Positions 46,637-55,644 of a DNA stretch of 64,000 bases are shown in pieces. Source of the DNA: Janthinobacterium psychrotolerans (GTDB taxonomy: Bacteria; Pseudomonadota; Gammaproteobacteria; Burkholderiales; Burkholderiaceae_D); contig NZ_LOCQ01000059.1 in assembly GCF_001677885.1 (NCBI RefSeq), forward strand, positions 310,001 through 374,000, given 5' to 3'. Made by a program: the position numbers and the translations under genes. Within the stretch, counting starts at the first letter, position 1. Each line of letters starts with the position of its first letter. The notes under the pieces were generated by a model that was not told the origin of the DNA, searched no databases, and saw only the letters and a program-made list of their open reading frames with translations.

Positions 46637-49273
46637 TTATAATTTCACGTTGAGACCAACCAGCACCGACGGGTACAGCTTCCAGGCCGACTGCACATAC
46701 TGCTGGCCCGGTCCAAAGTTGTACTGCTGGCCCTGCGACGTGGCGTTCAGCACGTCGAGCGAAATCGTCATGCGCTTGTTGATATCGTAGGCCAACTGGA
46801 GATCGATATTGTCGGTCGGCTGCTGATAGCGGTTGAAGACAAAACCGGCCGGGGTGAAATTGGCAAAGCGGCTGTCCCACAGGCGCCCCAGGTGGCTCCA
46901 TGCCAGCTTGGCGTGCAGCGCGTCTTTTTCATAGTACAGCGCGGCGTTCCAGATCTGCTTCGGTTGCTGCTGCAAGGCGTCCAGCACCACGCGGCTGCCG
47001 TCGGACAGGGTGACCGGATAATGGGCGCGGCTGAAGCTGCCGTTGACGCTGGCGCCCAGGCCGTTGAACGGCGCGGGCAGGAAGGTAAAGTCCTTGGTGA
47101 TGCCGAACTCGATGCCGGTCAGGCGGGTCTGCTCGGCGGTGTTGCGTGCCTGGGTCACCAGCACCTGGGTCGGGGCGCCGTTGACGTTCAGCGATTGCAG
47201 CTGCCCGTAATTGAAAATCTCATCCCTGATACGCTTGTGGAACAAGGCCAGCGAGACGATGCCGCGGCCATCGTCCAGATACCATTCGTGGCCCAGGTCC
47301 AGATTGGTCGACAGCCGTGGTTTCAAATCCGGGTTGCCGGTCGACAGTGTCGGCACCGCGCTGGTGGTGTTGAGCGCGCCGCCGTGGGTGGCAATCTGGT
47401 CGAAGCGCGGCCGGCCCAGCGTTTGCGACAGGCCGACACGCAGCTTGCTGTCGGCGCTGGTGTCAAGCACGCCCGACAGCGACGGCAGCAGATTGCTGTA
47501 CGAACTGGTGGTCGATACCGGCGCGTAGACGCCATTGGTGGCCAGGTAACCGTCGCTGTCGAAGCTGGTGCGCTCGAGCCGCAGTCCGCCCACCAGCAGC
47601 CAGCGCTCGCTGCGGAACTGGGCCTGCGCGTACGCCGCGTTGACATGCTCGCGGATGGCGTAGGTGTTGCCGTATTGAGAAGCCAGGTCGACCGTGGTCC
47701 TGGCGCCCGCGCCATACTTGGCAAACGCGGCATCGGCCAGCGTGAAGTCGATCAGCGGGATGCGGCTGTTGCAGGCCAGCGCGCACAAGCCGGTGCCGCC
47801 CACCACGTTGGCCAGCGTGTACGGCATGCCGCTATAGTCGGTGCGCGAAAAGTCCGTTGCCGAATCGGTCAGCAAGGCCCGCGCGCCCACCGCGCCGCCC
47901 CAGCCCTGGGCGCCCTCGCCCATGTTGTAGCGCAGATTGGTCTGCACATCCTTGACGCTGGCCTGGTAGCCGGTGTCCTCGGCGCGATGGTACTGCAGCG
48001 CGTAACGGCTCGGATCGGCGGCATTGGGCGACACCGCCGCAAACACCGGGTAGTTGCCGCGCCAGTCGTAGTTGAAGGCCAGACCAGGCTGGACAAAGCG
48101 CTCCCAGGTCTGCGGATTGTCGACGGTCGACTTCGACAGGCTGGCGCGCAGGTCCGCCGTCAGCAGCGGTTGCAGTTCCAGGTTAAATTCGCCGTTGACA
48201 CCGTACAGGGCGCGGTCCCAGCGCAACCTGCCGACATCGGCCGTCTGCGACGCCGAACTGAGGGTGCCGGCCGTCGCGCTCTGGTTGGAAACCCTGGCCG
48301 AGGTATCGACGGAGGCCAGCAAGCCGTAACGGTCGGAGTCCTCCTTCTGGCGGAAATCGTAGGCGCTGACATACGCGCTCATGCCATTATCCGGATGCCA
48401 GTCGAGCCGCGTGGTCAGGCCGGTGCGGCTGCGTTTGTTGTCGTAGTTATACCAGCGGCGCTCGGTGGGCACCGCGTAGCCATTGCCACCGCCGAACACG
48501 GCGCTGCGAGCGCCGCCATCGGTATAGCTGTTCAGGGTGCTGCCGGTTTCGATCTGCGGCACGTTGATTGCGCGCGTCCAGTAGCTGGCCGTGGTCATCA
48601 GGCCGAAGCTGTCGTTGGGACCGAAACGCGTGGCCCAGCGCCCTTGCGCCTCGCCGGTCGGGCGCGCGCCGCCGCTGGACGACTGGCCGAGGTTCTGGCC
48701 GGCCTTGGCGGAAAAATCGAGCAGGTTGGCGCGGTAGTTGAAGGCCCCGCCGCCGACCATATTGACCACGCCGCCAATGGCCCCGCCATCCGTTTCCGGC
48801 AGCGCACTCTTGGTCACATCGACCCGCCGCACAAAGTTCGACGGCAGTACTTCCATATACACCTGGCGGCCGCCGACGTCGGCGCTAGCCATCGTAAAAC
48901 CATCGATCAAGGTGGTGTTGTAGTTGGCGTTCAGGCCGCGCACAATCACAAACCGCGGTTCGCCCTGGTAGCTCAGGGTGGCCACGCCGGTCACCCGTTT
49001 GAGCACGTCGCCAACGTTAAAATCGGGCAGCTTGCCGATCTCGTCGGCGGCAACGCTGTCCACCACGGCCACCGCGTCGCGCTTGGCGGCGATGGTTTTC
49101 GCGTTCGACGAGCGCACGCCCTTGATTTCTATGGTTTGCGGGGCCGCTGGCGCGTCGTCGGCCGGCGCCTGGTCGGCCGCGGCGGCGCGCGCAGGGGCCG
49201 GCAGCGTGGCATGGATGGCCAGGGCCATCAGGGAGAATCGGAACATCAGGGAATGGCGGGATCGAACTGGCAT
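46637..49273 (-). CDS. TonB-dependent outer-membrane receptor
   Basis: An 878-residue outer-membrane active transporter. Signal region SLMFRFSLMALAIHATLPAP; mature start near PQTIEIKGVRSSNAK. The plug domain spans about 65-185 (VADEIGKLPDFNVGDVLK-type block, RFVIVRGLNANYNTTLIDG) and the 22-strand barrel follows to the final aromatic-rich strand (YPSVLVGLNVKL). The variant is the proteobacterial TIGR01782-type, often used for carbohydrates or other complex nutrients. It is the first gene of the operon with DUF1868, LacI and MFS; two LacI-type dyads lie 45-91 bp upstream of its start. Substrate unknown. Confidence 0.92.
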   Translation of the reverse strand: MPVRSRHSLMFRFSLMALAIHATLPAPARAAAADQAPADDAPAAPQTIEIKGVRSSNAKTIAAKRDAVAVVDSVAADEIGKLPDFNVGDVLKRVTGVATLSYQGEPRFVIVRGLNANYNTTLIDGFTMASADVGGRQVYMEVLPSNFVRRVDVTKSALPETDGGAIGGVVNMVGGGAFNYRANLLDFSAKAGQNLGQSSSGGARPTGEAQGRWATRFGPNDSFGLMTTASYWTRAINVPQIETGSTLNSYTDGGARSAVFGGGNGYAVPTERRWYNYDNKRSRTGLTTRLDWHPDNGMSAYVSAYDFRQKEDSDRYGLLASVDTSARVSNQSATAGTLSSASQTADVGRLRWDRALYGVNGEFNLELQPLLTADLRASLSKSTVDNPQTWERFVQPGLAFNYDWRGNYPVFAAVSPNAADPSRYALQYHRAEDTGYQASVKDVQTNLRYNMGEGAQGWGGAVGARALLTDSATDFSRTDYSGMPYTLANVVGGTGLCALACNSRIPLIDFTLADAAFAKYGAGARTTVDLASQYGNTYAIREHVNAAYAQAQFRSERWLLVGGLRLERTSFDSDGYLATNGVYAPVSTTSSYSNLLPSLSGVLDTSADSKLRVGLSQTLGRPRFDQIATHGGALNTTSAVPTLSTGNPDLKPRLSTNLDLGHEWYLDDGRGIVSLALFHKRIRDEIFNYGQLQSLNVNGAPTQVLVTQARNTAEQTRLTGIEFGITKDFTFLPAPFNGLGASVNGSFSRAHYPVTLSDGSRVVLDALQQQPKQIWNAALYYEKDALHAKLAWSHLGRLWDSRFANFTPAGFVFNRYQQPTDNIDLQLAYDINKRMTISLDVLNATSQGQQYNFGPGQQYVQSAWKLYPSVLVGLNVKL

Positions 49274-49317
49274 GGAAGGCTCCGGCGTGAAGTATCTGGT
49301 CAGGCGCTAAAAAAGGG

Positions 49318-49364
49318 ATTAGAACGTTCTAATTTCTTTCAGATCAGAATTAGAACGTTCTAAT
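49318..49364. promoter_or_regulatory. Pair of perfect LacI-type operators upstream of the TonB-receptor operon
   Basis: ATTAGAACGTTCTAAT occurs at 49318-49333 and 49349-49364, each a perfect 16-bp palindrome with the AACGTT centre common to LacI-family operators. Centres are 31 bp apart, close to three helical turns, allowing cooperative binding. They lie 45-91 bp upstream of the receptor start. A one-mismatch copy is at 59811-59826. Confidence 0.85.
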
Positions 49365-49467
49365 CATAGCGATGAAGTATGACGAGCGGATGACATGAAC
49401 AGACTTTTCCGGCCCTGTTCAAGGTCATCGGCACGCCCGGCCGGGCCGGGAGCGCACTGCTCAAGAA

Positions 49468-50868
49468 TCACTTTATGGAAATCACCCCTACCCCGCCATC
49501 GATGTGGATCGCCGTGCCGTAGTGACGCGACAGGCGTTGCAGGCGCGTCAGGATGCGCACAGCGTCGTCGCCGCCGGCCAGCCGTGGAATGCCGCGGTCG
49601 GCGTCGCGCTCGTTTTCCCAATGCATCTCGATCGGATGCAGAACGATCTCGGCCAACGCGCCGGCGGCGTCATAACGATTCACCGCCACCACGCTCTCGT
49701 ACCAGATCTGCTCCTTGAACACGCCGTGCACGCGGCGATGTTCCATGAACTCCGCGGCCGTCATCGACGCCGGTTCGACCTTGTCTTTTTCGTACTCGTC
49801 GCGCGTGATCGGCTGTTGCTGGTTTTCCATGAAAAAGAAATTGCCCAGCGAATAGTAGATCGGCTTGTCCTGGTAGATCTCGATGCCGCGCAGCTGGTGG
49901 GGACCGTGTCCGATCACCGCGTCGGCCCCCTGCTCGATCGCCTCGCGGGCGATCAGCGGCATGAAGTCCGGCGGCAGCTCGCTATAGTTTCCCGGCTCGT
50001 GGGTGTGGATCGAGACCACCGAGAAATCGGCGCTCTGCTTGGCCTGGCGCACATTGTGCAGGATGGCTTTGCGGTCGCGCTCGTCCATGGTAAAGCTGAA
50101 GCGCACCTCGTCGCCAATGCCGTCAAGCGCCCGGTATTTGATGTCGAACAGCGTTACCGTGCCATTTTTCTCGTCGGCCGCCAGCACCGACTTGCGCATC
50201 ATGCCCTTGGGCAGGGCGTCGCGGATGGCCGCCAGCACCGCCAGCCGTTGCGGCGACACCTGGACAAAGCGCGTGGTGCGCAAGGCGTTCAAGCCGGGGC
50301 GGCCGGGAATCTGCCCGAGCGGATCGATGGCGCGCGCATTGGCCTCGAAGCGCGAGGCCAACGCCACCAGCGCCACCCGCCCCGCTCCCGTCGACAGGAA
50401 GGCCGGCGCGCGCGCCCGCGCCAGCGTTTCGCCGGTACCTGCGTGCACCATGCCGGCCTGGTCGAACAGGGCATCGGTGTAGCGCATCCCTTCCACGCCC
50501 CAGTCGGTGGTGTGATTGTTGGCGCGGCTGATCAGGTTAAAGCCCATCAGCTTGAGATCGGGCGCCACCGCCGGCGTACTGATCAGCCACGAGCCGCCGG
50601 CCAGCGCCGATGGATGGCCGCCGAATTTTTGCAGGTCGATGGCCGTGCCTTCGAAGTTGCCGAACGTGACATCGGCATCCCGCAGCAGCGCCAGCAGCTC
50701 GGGCGCGGTGCGCCGCAGCCGCGCATGGATGGCGTCGGTGATGATCAGGTCACCGACCGCCACCAGGGTGAAGCCGTCCGGCACGTTGGCCGACTTCCAG
50801 GACGGCGCCAGGGTGCCGGCCGGGTGTGAAAAATCGTTGTGTTGTTGCGTCATGCTGTCTGCTTTCAT
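49468..50868 (-). CDS. CapA-family (PGA_cap) metallophosphatase-like protein
   Basis: A roughly 466-residue protein with the CapA/PGA_cap calcineurin-like fold. Metal-site blocks are GFTLVAVGDLIITDAI (Asp), DVTFGNFEGTAIDL (Asn, Glu), SRANNHTTDWGVEG (NNH), SIHTHEPGNYSELP and GHGPHQLRGIEIY (His). No signal peptide or membrane segment, unlike CapA of capsule systems. The start ATG at 50868 is uncertain; ATG 50853 is an alternative. It is the last gene of the nine-gene minus-strand run from the porin at 59635. Role in the module unknown; the family link to poly-gamma-glutamate is by fold only. Confidence 0.78.
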   Translation of the reverse strand: MKADSMTQQHNDFSHPAGTLAPSWKSANVPDGFTLVAVGDLIITDAIHARLRRTAPELLALLRDADVTFGNFEGTAIDLQKFGGHPSALAGGSWLISTPAVAPDLKLMGFNLISRANNHTTDWGVEGMRYTDALFDQAGMVHAGTGETLARARAPAFLSTGAGRVALVALASRFEANARAIDPLGQIPGRPGLNALRTTRFVQVSPQRLAVLAAIRDALPKGMMRKSVLAADEKNGTVTLFDIKYRALDGIGDEVRFSFTMDERDRKAILHNVRQAKQSADFSVVSIHTHEPGNYSELPPDFMPLIAREAIEQGADAVIGHGPHQLRGIEIYQDKPIYYSLGNFFFMENQQQPITRDEYEKDKVEPASMTAAEFMEHRRVHGVFKEQIWYESVVAVNRYDAAGALAEIVLHPIEMHWENERDADRGIPRLAGGDDAVRILTRLQRLSRHYGTAIHIDGGVGVISIK

Positions 50869-50890
50869 AGGGTGGTGATCGTGGTGGCGC

Positions 50891-51742
50891 TCAGAGCGGA
50901 TCGGCGATGCCGTCCCAGCAGGCGCGCGCCAGCCGCCCCAGCGTGTTGAACGCCGACACATAGCCGGGCATGCCGTCGGGCATTTCCAGCGGCACCTGGT
51001 CGGTATAGGCGGTGATGATGAACAAGGGACGGCCGCGCCGGAACACGACGCCGCCATCCATGCGGCCGCGCTTGCCGGTGCCGCCCTTGTGCGCCACCTT
51101 GGCGTCGGCCGGCAGCAGCGAGGCGATCTTGGTGCGCAGTTTCTGCCAGCTCAGCACCTCGAGCGCAAACGCGCATTGCTCGCTGCTGCAACCGAGGCGC
51201 GCGGCCGCTTGCGGATCGGCGCCGCCGCGCAGTATCAGGTCGTACAGCAGGCCCTGGTCGCAGGCGCTGACCACGGTGACCTCGTCGAGCGGGTGATCGA
51301 TCGGCATGTCCGGCCGCGGCACCGAGGTCCGGTGCACGGTATCATCCATGCCGACGCTGCGGCAAAAATCGTTGATCTCGTCCAGGCCGATGCGCTCCAT
51401 GACCATGCGGGTGCACACGTTGTCGCTGACGATGATCATCTGCACCAGCGCGTCGCGCAGGCTGACGCTAAAGCCCGGCGTGAGGTATTTGAAGGTGCCC
51501 GACATCACGCCCTCGCGCAAGCGCTCCTCGTACACGATGGACTGGTTCAGGTCGAGCCGGCCCTGGTGCACGGCGCGCAACACCGCCATCAGGATCGCCA
51601 CCTTGCGCGTGCTGCCCGAGGGCAGCGCCAGGTGGCCGCTGCGGTCGGCCTGCTCGCCGGTCACCAGGTTTTTCACATACCAGGATGTGAGATACGGTTG
51701 TTCGTCGCAGATCGCGTGTAAACGTGTGATCAATGTTTGCAT
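50891..51742 (-). CDS. Serine hydrolase, class A beta-lactamase-like fold
   Basis: A 283-residue member of the serine beta-lactamase-like/transpeptidase superfamily. The active-site SxxK is in SGSTRKVAILMAVLR (about residue 44), SDN is in MIIVSDNVCTRMV (about 108) and the KTG-like motif is in KVAHKGGTGKRG (about 235), where KGGTG replaces KTG. No signal peptide is seen, which is unusual for a beta-lactamase and suggests a cytosolic peptidase or esterase. GAGGAAA precedes the ATG at 51742. It lies between the CapA-like and N-formylglutamate amidohydrolase genes. Confidence 0.8.
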   Translation of the reverse strand: MQTLITRLHAICDEQPYLTSWYVKNLVTGEQADRSGHLALPSGSTRKVAILMAVLRAVHQGRLDLNQSIVYEERLREGVMSGTFKYLTPGFSVSLRDALVQMIIVSDNVCTRMVMERIGLDEINDFCRSVGMDDTVHRTSVPRPDMPIDHPLDEVTVVSACDQGLLYDLILRGGADPQAAARLGCSSEQCAFALEVLSWQKLRTKIASLLPADAKVAHKGGTGKRGRMDGGVVFRRGRPLFIITAYTDQVPLEMPDGMPGYVSAFNTLGRLARACWDGIADPL

Positions 51743-51755
51743 ACCGCTGGTTTCC

Positions 51756-52643
51756 TCAAGGTTGGATGTGGCGCGCCACAGCGGCGCGTGGCACGTGAAT
51801 ATGGTTGGCCAGGGCCTGCACGAACGTTTCCAGGTCGCGCCGCAGGCGCACAAAGCCGTCATGCTGTTCGAGGCTGGCCTCGTCCATGTAGAGGCTGCGC
51901 TTGATCTCGATCTGCACGCTGTGGCGGGCCTGGGCCGGGGCGCCGTACTGCTTGACGATGTGGCCGCCCTGGTACGGGGTGTTGATCGCGACCTTGTAGC
52001 CCAGCTTGCCGAACAAGGCGGCAATCCAGGCGCTCAGGCGCGGGTCGGCCGACTGTCCCAGGCAGTCGCTGACGACCAGGTCGGGGCGCACCGTGCCGTT
52101 GTCCACGTTCATCGCATTGCCCACCGATTTCATCGAATGGCAATTGATGTGCAGCACCTGGCCAAAGCGCTGGTGACTGTCGTCGAGCAGCGCCGCCAGG
52201 GCGTCATGGTAGGGTTGGTAGTAACGCCGCAAGCGCTGCTGCACTTCGTTCACGCTGAGCTTGCCCTCGTACATGGGCACGCCGGGCAGCGCGTTGCGCC
52301 GGATCAAGCCCATGCCGCGCAGGCAGGCCGCCGACGGCGCCAGCGGGCCCGGCCACGGCGTCTCGAGCATGGCTTGATCGATATCGTCGGGGGCCCGGTT
52401 AGGGTCGATATACGCGCGCGGGAAGCGCGCCGCCAGCAAGGGCGCACCGCTGGCGGCGGCCGCGCCCCACAGTTGATCGACATAGGCGTCCCGGGTAGTG
52501 TCCAGGGCCGCGGCCGGGGCGATGATGGCGCTGTTGACGGGATACTCGGTGCCGCTGTGCGGCGAGTCCAGCACGATCGGCAGGGAATGCGCGCCGGCAC
52601 CGGGCCGGCTGATGGAATACATGTGATTAGTTGAGGTGATCAT
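51756..52643 (-). CDS. N-formylglutamate amidohydrolase family protein
   Basis: A 295-residue metal-dependent amidohydrolase of the N-formylglutamate amidohydrolase (HutG2-like) family. Conserved blocks are IVLDSPHSGTEYPVN (metal-binding His), DAYVDQLWGAA, VLHINCHSMKSVGNAMN, and QYGAPAQARHSVQIEIKRSL near the end. It removes formyl or related acyl groups from amino acids; here histidine-utilisation genes are absent and the setting is a peptide import operon, so an N-acyl-amino acid or peptide-like substrate is more likely. Start overlaps the ATPase gene by 17 bp. Confidence 0.85.
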   Translation of the reverse strand: MITSTNHMYSISRPGAGAHSLPIVLDSPHSGTEYPVNSAIIAPAAALDTTRDAYVDQLWGAAAASGAPLLAARFPRAYIDPNRAPDDIDQAMLETPWPGPLAPSAACLRGMGLIRRNALPGVPMYEGKLSVNEVQQRLRRYYQPYHDALAALLDDSHQRFGQVLHINCHSMKSVGNAMNVDNGTVRPDLVVSDCLGQSADPRLSAWIAALFGKLGYKVAINTPYQGGHIVKQYGAPAQARHSVQIEIKRSLYMDEASLEQHDGFVRLRRDLETFVQALANHIHVPRAAVARHIQP

Positions 52644-53655
52644 GGTGCGTGCTGAGGCTGTGAATGGGAGTGACGTCGCCGTTGAGGTGGCAGGCCGACC
52701 AGTGTCCGGAGGCGATCTCGCGCAGCGCCGGCGGCTCGGCGGCGCAGCGTGCCATGGCGCGCGGGCAACGCGGATGGAAGGTGCAGCCGGACGGTGGATT
52801 GAGCGGACTGGGCAGCTCGCCCTGGATCGGCCGGTGCTCGACCACGTTGGCGTCGAGCCGCGGGGCGTCGGCGATCAGCGCCTGGGTGTAGGGATGGTTG
52901 GCCCTGGCAAACACGGAACGCGTATCGGCCAGCTCGACGATGCGGCCCAGGTACATGATGGCGACGCGGTCGGCAATATGCTCGACCACCGCCAGGTTGT
53001 GGCTGATGAACAGATAGGTCAGGCCTTTCGATGCGCGCAAGTCCATGAACAGGTTGAGGATCTGGGCCTGCACCGACACGTCCAGCGCCGACACCGCCTC
53101 GTCGCAGACGATGAACTTGGGGTCGAGCGCCAGCGCCCGGGCGATGGCGATGCGTTGCCGCTGGCCGCCGGAGAACTGGTGCGGATAGCGGCTGGCATAA
53201 CTGGGGTCGAGCCCGACCTGCCGCAGCAGCGCCGCCACGAACGCCGGCGCGTCGGCACGCGCCACCAGGCCATGGTAGACAGCCGCCTCGCCGATCACCT
53301 GGTCGACGCGCTGGCGCGGATTGAGCGCGGCATAGGGATTTTGAAACACCATCTGGATGTTCAGATGGTGATCGACACTGGGCGCGCTGATGTCGGCGCC
53401 CTCGAAATGCAAGGTGCCGCGGGTGGGCGGCAGCAGGCCGGCGATCATGCGGCCGACGGTCGATTTGCCGCAGCCCGATTCGCCGACCAGGCCCAGCACC
53501 TCGCCGGCGGCCACCGCCAGCGAGACGTCGTTGACGGCGTAGACCTGGCCGGCGCCGGGCCTGGACCAGCCCAGGGCGTCGGTGGCGCGCGCCAGGCTGC
53601 CGCGCTTGAGAGTGAAGCTCTTGCTGAGCTCCCGGGTTTCCAGCATTGTCGTCAT
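52627..53655 (-). CDS. Oligopeptide ABC transporter ATP-binding protein (DppF/OppF-like)
   Basis: A 342-residue ATPase of the peptide/nickel import family. Walker A is [14 protein letters not shown], the signature [14 protein letters not shown] and Walker [15 protein letters not shown]. The C-terminal domain ends with the family's cysteine motif [14 protein letters not shown], which binds an Fe-S cluster. The start ATG at 53655 follows the DppD-like gene after 5 bp. It energises import through the two permeases encoded upstream. Confidence 0.92.
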   Translation of the reverse strand: MTTMLETRELSKSFTLKRGSLARATDALGWSRPGAGQVYAVNDVSLAVAAGEVLGLVGESGCGKSTVGRMIAGLLPPTRGTLHFEGADISAPSVDHHLNIQMVFQNPYAALNPRQRVDQVIGEAAVYHGLVARADAPAFVAALLRQVGLDPSYASRYPHQFSGGQRQRIAIARALALDPKFIVCDEAVSALDVSVQAQILNLFMDLRASKGLTYLFISHNLAVVEHIADRVAIMYLGRIVELADTRSVFARANHPYTQALIADAPRLDANVVEHRPIQGELPSPLNPPSGCTFHPRCPRAMARCAAEPPALREIASGHWSACHLNGDVTPIHSLSTHHDHLN

Positions 53656-53660
53656 GGTGT

Positions 53661-54617
53661 TCAACCTAAAGGAAAGAAGCAGCGGTGCTCGCGCCCGCCT
53701 TGCTCGAAGACCGGTGGAATGGCGGTGCAGGCGCGGGTGGCGTGGCCGCAGCGCGGCGCGAACGCGCAGCCCGGCGGCAGCGCCAGCAGCGGCGGCGTGG
53801 CGCCGGGAATTGCGTACAGGCGCTTGCCGGGACTGCCGGCGCGCGGCAGCGCGTCGAGCAGGCCGCGGGTGTAGGGATGGCGCGGCGCGTGGATGATCTG
53901 GGCCACCGGGCCGCGTTCGATGATGCGCCCGGCATACATCACGCACACCTCGTCGGCCAGGTCCTTGACCACGCTGATGTCGTGCGTGATCCAGATCAGC
54001 GCGGTGCCGCTGGCGCGCGCCAGTTGTTTCATCTCATACAAAATCTGCGCCTGGATGGTGACGTCGAGCGCCGTGGTGGGCTCGTCGGCGATGATCAGGT
54101 CGGGCCGGTTGATGATGGCGTTGGCAATCGCCACGCGCTGGCGCATGCCGCCTGACAGCTCGTGCGGATAGGCGCGCATGCGCTCGCGCGGCGCCGGAAT
54201 GCCGACCCGCTGCAAGGCCTCGAACACCCGTTGCTCGATCTCGGCGCGCGTCGCCTTGCTGTGGATGGCGACGGTTTCGGCCAGCTGGGCGCCGATCCGC
54301 ATCACCGGGTTGAGCGACATCATCGGGTCCTGAAACACCATGGCGATGCGGTCGCCGCGCAGCTGGCCCCAGCGCTTGGCCGAGGCCAGGCGCAAATCCT
54401 CGCCCTTGAACAGGATTTCGCCGCCGCTGACGCGGCCCGGCTTTTCGACCAGGTTCATCAGCGAGAACGCGGTGACCGACTTGCCCGATCCCGATTCGCC
54501 GACAATGCCGAGCACCTTGCCGCGCTCCAGGCTGAACGAGACATGGTCGAGCGCGCGGGCCACGCCGTCGTCGGTGTGGAACTCGGTCACGAGTTGTTTG
54601 ACTTCCAGTAGTGCCAT
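53661..54617 (-). CDS. Oligopeptide ABC transporter ATP-binding protein (DppD/OppD-like)
   Basis: A 318-residue ATPase paired with the DppF-like one. Walker A GIVGESGSGKSVTAFSLMNL, signature ELSGGMRQRVAIANAII, Walker B LIIADEPTTALDVT and the C-terminal GCAFAPRCGHATRAC are all present. It lies 11 bp downstream of the permease gene. Together the two ATPases form the heterodimer used by Dpp/Opp-type importers. Confidence 0.92.
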   Translation of the reverse strand: MALLEVKQLVTEFHTDDGVARALDHVSFSLERGKVLGIVGESGSGKSVTAFSLMNLVEKPGRVSGGEILFKGEDLRLASAKRWGQLRGDRIAMVFQDPMMSLNPVMRIGAQLAETVAIHSKATRAEIEQRVFEALQRVGIPAPRERMRAYPHELSGGMRQRVAIANAIINRPDLIIADEPTTALDVTIQAQILYEMKQLARASGTALIWITHDISVVKDLADEVCVMYAGRIIERGPVAQIIHAPRHPYTRGLLDALPRAGSPGKRLYAIPGATPPLLALPPGCAFAPRCGHATRACTAIPPVFEQGGREHRCFFPLG

Positions 54618-54628
54618 GTGATGTCCTT

Positions 54629-55570
54629 CTATGCGTCAAGCTTGGGGTTGAGCGCGATGCGCAGGCGGTCGCCGATCAGGCTGATCGAAACCACCAGCAG
54701 CACCAGCGCCAAGCCGGGAAACACGCTGATCCAGTATTGGTTCGAGAGCATGTAGTCAAAGCCGTTGGAAATGAGCAGGCCAAGCGAGGGCTTGGTCTGC
54801 GGCAGGCCGATGCCGAGGAAACTCATGGTCGCCTCCAGCGTGATGGCGCTGGCCATCTGGTTGGTGGTGGTGACGATCACCGGCGCCATGCAGTTGGGCA
54901 GCACGTGGCGCAACATGATGCGGTGCGCCGGCAAGCCCTGGCCGAGCGCCGCCTCGACATAGTCCTTGCCGCGCTCGACCAGCGCCGCGCCGCGCACGTT
55001 GCGGGCAAAGATCGCCCATTGCACCAGCACCAGCGCCATCAGGGTCTTGTCGACACCCTGCCCCAGCACCGCCAGCAGCACCAGCGCCACCAGGATGGTC
55101 GGCACGCTGAGCTGGACGTCGACCAGGCGCATCAGGATGGCGTCGGTCTTGCCGCCGGCGTAGGCCGCCAGCAGGCCGACGGCGGTGCCGATGGCCAGCG
55201 CCACCAGCGCGCTGGCGACGCCGATGCCCAGGCTGATGCGCAGGCCATACAGAATGGCGCTGAACATGTCGCGGCCGGCGCCGTCCGTGCCCAGCAGGTA
55301 GGTCATGCCCTGGTCGCTGCTGCGCGTGCCCGGCGCGTGCTCGGCCTCCATGATCGACACCTTGGTCAGGTCGTACGGGTCCTGCGGCGCGAACAGCGGC
55401 GCTCCGACCGCCGCCACGATCAGCACCAGCAGCAGCAACGCGGCGATGGCGCCGGTGCGGCTTTTCAGGTAGCGCCGCAACAGCAGACGCCACGGCGTTT
55501 CAGGCAGCGCCAGCGGGGTTTCCGGCGGCGCCGGCAGGCGGGATTCAATATCGTTCATCGTCATTTTCAT
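54629..55570 (-). CDS. Oligopeptide ABC transporter permease (DppC-like)
   Basis: A roughly 313-residue inner-membrane permease with six helices. The N-terminal OppC_N region is RSRTGAIAALLLL-like with GAPLFAPQDPYDL, and the EAA loop is QGLPAHRIMLRHVLPNCMAP. HLLGTD-type motif appears as TYLLGTDGAGRDMFSAILYG. The start codon is one of ATG 55570, 55564 or 55558; 55570 is chosen with low confidence. It is separated from the DppB-like gene by about 74 bp. Confidence 0.91.
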   Translation of the reverse strand: MKMTMNDIESRLPAPPETPLALPETPWRLLLRRYLKSRTGAIAALLLLVLIVAAVGAPLFAPQDPYDLTKVSIMEAEHAPGTRSSDQGMTYLLGTDGAGRDMFSAILYGLRISLGIGVASALVALAIGTAVGLLAAYAGGKTDAILMRLVDVQLSVPTILVALVLLAVLGQGVDKTLMALVLVQWAIFARNVRGAALVERGKDYVEAALGQGLPAHRIMLRHVLPNCMAPVIVTTTNQMASAITLEATMSFLGIGLPQTKPSLGLLISNGFDYMLSNQYWISVFPGLALVLLVVSISLIGDRLRIALNPKLDA

Positions 55571-55644
55571 CAAAGCGGACCAGGCCGCGATTCGGGAGCG
55601 GCTCCCGCGCGCGGGAAGCCAGTGGGTGGTGCCTGCGCGGCCGG

